Assembly (NCBI RefSeq): GCF_021271205.1
Contig: NZ_JAIWKS010000001.1
Span: 620,001-684,000 of the forward strand
From: Pseudomonas uvaldensis
GTDB taxonomy: Bacteria > Pseudomonadota > Gammaproteobacteria > Pseudomonadales > Pseudomonadaceae
Direction: 5' to 3'
DNA length: 64,000 bases
Position 1 is the first letter of the stretch, and each line of letters opens with the position of its first letter. Of this stretch, positions 61,720 through 64,000 are shown one piece after another. Under the pieces are notes generated by a model. It searched no databases and was not told the DNA's origin. It was given only the letters and a program-made list of their open reading frames with translations. A program made the position numbers and the translations under genes.

Positions 61720-62085
61720 TCAATTGTCAATGATGGCTTTCGCGTAGGGGCCCCGGTCCAAGTCGACGATCTCTACACTGCACTGCACGTTGAGGCCAGT
61801 TGGCCATGGGCCCAACTCCTGGACCACGACCAGCAGGCTGTCCGCCAGTTGCTTCTTTATTTCCGGAGAGCGACCGCTCAGCAAGGACAGTTTCACGTGT
61901 ACAAACCCCCGCTCGCCCAAACCGGTTCCAACCCGGAAGTGCTCGAGCTTCGTGGCTCGGCTCTTGATGTCCGACTCGGCTGCGAACTGACCGGAAGCGA
62001 CCAGTGCGTTGTTCAAGCGCAGCAACGCCACATCGGCATTCAGCTCGGGCAGGTTGGCGGTGTACTCAAGGTGCAGGTGAGGCAT
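61720..62085 (-). CDS. 5-carboxymethyl-2-hydroxymuconate isomerase-like protein
   Basis: A 121-residue tautomerase-fold protein of the HpaF/HpcD family. After Met, Pro2 (MPHLHLEYTANLPELNADVA) is the general base; RATKLEHFRVGTGLGERGFV and VKLSLLSGRSPEIKKQLADS follow as in CHMI. The rest of the homoprotocatechuate pathway is not in the window, so another role is possible. GGAG is eight bases upstream of the ATG at 62085. Confidence 0.85.
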   Translation of the reverse strand: MPHLHLEYTANLPELNADVALLRLNNALVASGQFAAESDIKSRATKLEHFRVGTGLGERGFVHVKLSLLSGRSPEIKKQLADSLLVVVQELGPWPTGLNVQCSVEIVDLDRGPYAKAIIDN

Positions 62086-62189
62086 GTGTTCGACTCCGGT
62101 TCGAAAAGGGGCGGTGTGGATTCCAGTCGACGCCACCATACCCCGACTTAATTCTCAAGCACAGAACACTTTGGCGGGATCGAGCGAGG

Positions 62190-62276
62190 ATGGGAGCAAG
62201 GCTTGCCCGCGATGGGGTTAGCGCGCCTGCCGGGGAACCTGGTAGCCTTCATCGCGGGCAAGCCTTGCTCCCGCAC
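62190..62276. repeat. REPIN (paired REP, variant), partly coding
   Basis: GATGGGAGCAAGGCTTGCCC and ATCGCGGGCAAGCCTTGCTC (then CCGCAC) enclose about 45 bases. The distal arm (62218-62276) lies inside the C-terminal coding region of the LysR gene, so the last ~19 codons are REP-derived. Confidence 0.85.
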
Positions 62277-63189
62277 CCACAGCCTCGGCATCACCCATGA
62301 ACGCCTCCAGCCGGGAGCGCAGCCAGCGTTCGGCCGGATCATTGTCGACATGGCTCAGCCAGACCATGGACAAATCCAGGGTCGGGGTCTTGAAGGGAAA
62401 GGGTTCGTTGAACAGCTGACCCGAGGCGGCCATAGCGACGGCCGTATAGTCCGGCAGGCTGGCGATCATATCGGTACCGGCCAGCAATGCCGGCAACGCG
62501 CTGTATTGAGGCACCGACAGCACGACATGGCGCTTGCGGCCGATCTCGGCCAGCCATTCATCCGCGAGACCGGCAATGTTGGCGGTGTGTGAAACCAGCA
62601 CGTGAGGCCGTGAACAGTATTCATCCAGCGTCAGCAGCGTGTCCGACGCATCGGCTCGCAACACCCGTGGCTGAATCTGTCGCAACAGTTTTCGCTTGGC
62701 GTTGGCCGGCAATCCCCGGGTCTGGCTGATGCCCACGGTAATGTCGCCCGACGCCAGCAAATCCGGAATTCGCCAGTAATCGACATGCTGGACCACGAAC
62801 ACCACTTGCGGCGCTTCGTGCCGCAGGTTGCGCAACAGCGGCGGCAACAGGCCGAACTCGACATCGTCCGACAGGCCGATGCGGAAGGTCATGGTACTGC
62901 TGGCGGGATCGAAATCATGGGTCAGGCTCAACGCCGCCGAGAGCGAATCCAGCGCCGGCGACAAATGCTGGAAGATCTCCTCGGCCCGGGCCGTCGGCTC
63001 CATGCGATGGCCGATACGAATGAACAACGGATCATTGAACCGCGCACGCATCCGATTGAGGGCCGAACTGATGGCCGGCTGGCCGAGAAACAGTTTTTCC
63101 GCCGCCCGGGTCACGTTGCGCTCAAGCATGAGTGTCTCGAAAACCACCATCAGATTGATATCGGCCTTGCGCAATTCGTTACGGTTCAT
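62218..63189 (-). CDS. LysR-type transcriptional regulator with REP-derived tail
   Basis: A 323-residue regulator with a winged helix in residues 1-65 (RKADINLMVVFETLMLERNV, then FLGQPAISSALNRMRARFND) and an effector domain to about 303. The last 20 residues, [19 protein letters not shown] with the preceding AV, are encoded by the REPIN at 62190-62276 and are not part of the LysR fold. Its original stop was probably lost and replaced by a chance stop in the repeat. The subgroup looks like those controlling metabolism of aromatic compounds, but effector and targets are unknown. Confidence 0.85.
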   Translation of the reverse strand: MNRNELRKADINLMVVFETLMLERNVTRAAEKLFLGQPAISSALNRMRARFNDPLFIRIGHRMEPTARAEEIFQHLSPALDSLSAALSLTHDFDPASSTMTFRIGLSDDVEFGLLPPLLRNLRHEAPQVVFVVQHVDYWRIPDLLASGDITVGISQTRGLPANAKRKLLRQIQPRVLRADASDTLLTLDEYCSRPHVLVSHTANIAGLADEWLAEIGRKRHVVLSVPQYSALPALLAGTDMIASLPDYTAVAMAASGQLFNEPFPFKTPTLDLSMVWLSHVDNDPAERWLRSRLEAFMGDAEAVGAGARLARDEGYQVPRQAR

Positions 63190-63335
63190 CCGTCGCCCCC
63201 TGATGCTGACATCAATAGCAATATCTCATAACCCTTGGAAACGTATTTGCGATAGCGAAAATTTTCATCTTGGCTAGTCTTTCGACGTCATGTTCAAAAC
63301 ATGTCTTGAACAAGTAAATCGCAGGGAGCGAACCG

Positions 63336-63527
63336 ATGTATTTTGAAATCTACAGACAGACCCGAGGCACTCAGAGCAGCGGTAAAGGCCAATGGCGCTG
63401 GCGCTTGAGGGCCGGCAACCACGAAACGATCGCCAGCGGCGAATCCTATGTGAACAAGGCAGACTGCCTTCACGTCATCGGGTTGATCAAGAATGTGCAG
63501 GGCGAGACGCCTGTGAAGGAAATCTGA
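63336..63527 (+). CDS. YegP/DUF1508 family small protein
   Basis: A 63-residue DUF1508/YegP-type protein: MYFEIYRQTRGTQSSGKGQW with QWRWRLRAGNHETIASGESY (one repeat of the family). GGGAG is seven bases upstream of the ATG. Single-repeat forms occur in Pseudomonas; function unknown. Confidence 0.82.
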   Translation: MYFEIYRQTRGTQSSGKGQWRWRLRAGNHETIASGESYVNKADCLHVIGLIKNVQGETPVKEI

Positions 63528-63626
63528 CGCAGCGTCACGCCTGGATCCTATTAGCTGCTCCGCCGGGCTCCATGCCTGGCGAACAACTTTTTTACGACCT
63601 CCCCCAGTCCAAAGCGAGCACCTTCG

Positions 63627-63992
63627 ATGAACAGGCACTCACCCATCAACCTCATTCAGAAATATGCCCTGTTCCAGGATCAGTGGGCACCGAAAGTCGT
63701 GGCTGAAATGAACGACTACCAGTTCAAGGTCGCCCGACTTGAAGGCGATTTCATCTGGCACTCCCATGCCGACACCGATGAAACCTTCATAGTGTTGGAA
63801 GGGGAGCTTCGTATCGATTTTCGCGACGGCTCGGTGACAATAGGCGCAGGCGAAATGTATGTGGTCAAGAAAGGCGTCGAGCACCGGCCCAGTGCCGCTC
63901 GGGAAGCGAAGGTGTTGCTGATCGAACCTCGCGGGGTCATCAACACAGGCGAAGCCCATGAGCGAACCGCGGATAATGATGTCTGGATCTGA
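63627..63992 (+). CDS. Cupin-domain protein
   Basis: A 121-residue single-cupin protein. The metal site is WHSHADTDETFIVLEGELRI (about 44-63) and the second block GEMYVVKKGVEHRPSAAREA (about 80-99), with the HxH/E/H ligands. The fold is common in dioxygenases, isomerases and binding proteins, so the reaction cannot be named. The gene ends 8 bases before the window edge. Confidence 0.82.
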   Translation: MNRHSPINLIQKYALFQDQWAPKVVAEMNDYQFKVARLEGDFIWHSHADTDETFIVLEGELRIDFRDGSVTIGAGEMYVVKKGVEHRPSAAREAKVLLIEPRGVINTGEAHERTADNDVWI

Positions 63993-64000
63993 CCGGGCAG

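Noticed and set aside
6380..62276. REP arrays considered as CRISPR
   Set aside because: Repeats occur as inverted pairs at scattered intergenic sites with no regular spacers and no cas genes.

Overview
The window is chromosomal DNA of a Pseudomonas, most likely from the P. fluorescens species complex. The evidence is the high-GC codon use, the dozen or more REP/REPIN pairs of the GTGGGAGCGGGCTTGCTCGCGAA type between genes, and many Pseudomonas-typical genes (OprO/P-type porin, ECF sigma and anti-sigma beside a FabH-like synthase, AceK, HrpA, RNase D with YcgL, DUF3077, LpxO, EptA). No rRNA or tRNA gene and no CRISPR array was seen.

Layout. 1-7.8 kb holds a LysR start (cut by the window edge), a YbfB-type exporter, an NCS1 nucleobase-type permease, a CvfB-like S1-domain protein, a TorF porin, a DUF6279 lipoprotein, a small regulator and a DUF899 protein. 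8.0-12.9 kb is an accessory island: DUF3077 genes, three decayed toxin-antitoxin or antidote loci, two paralogous polymorphic-toxin/immunity cassettes, and four copies of a mobile element built around an IS200-like/RAYT transposase and bounded by AAAAGGGGACAGATTTATTT terminal inverted repeats. 13-29.6 kb is housekeeping: a DEAD-box helicase, a YbdG-like mechanosensitive channel, an isochorismatase-like hydrolase with its LysR neighbour, AzoR, a LysR/hydrolase/cyclophilin cluster, an ABC exporter, a FemAB-like protein, an OprO/P porin with a candidate Pho box, and the anti-sigma/ECF sigma/FabH-like group. 29.8-43.5 kb has HrpA, AceK, two EamA exporters, LpxO, CysK, a DUF748 protein and a MoxR/VWA pair. 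43.6-47.4 kb is a 5-oxoproline operon (MFS transporter, pxpA, pxpB, pxpC). 47.6-64 kb has a glutamine amidotransferase, oligopeptidase B, HNH nuclease, tRNA/rRNA methyltransferase, YcgN, nitroreductase, 2-hydroxyacid dehydrogenase, the RNase D/YcgL pair, EptA, two LysR-type proteins (one only a DNA-binding domain), a CHM isomerase and a cupin.

The most interesting part is the island. In three separate places (higB/higA at 8.9-9.0 kb, a toxin C-terminus/immunity pair at 9.1-9.5 kb, and brnT/brnA at 10.9-11.24 kb) the boundary of a GGGGACAG element lies inside the toxin gene, only the toxin's 3' tail survives, and the downstream antitoxin or immunity gene is intact. A fourth toxin domain (12.45-12.84 kb) is broken by two compensating frameshifts while its immunity gene is intact. 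The island therefore looks like a place where toxins have been repeatedly disarmed and antidotes kept. The transposase with long terminal inverted repeats, several linked copies and a palindromic miniature form is unusual for a RAYT/Y1 enzyme and may be a poorly described mobile family.
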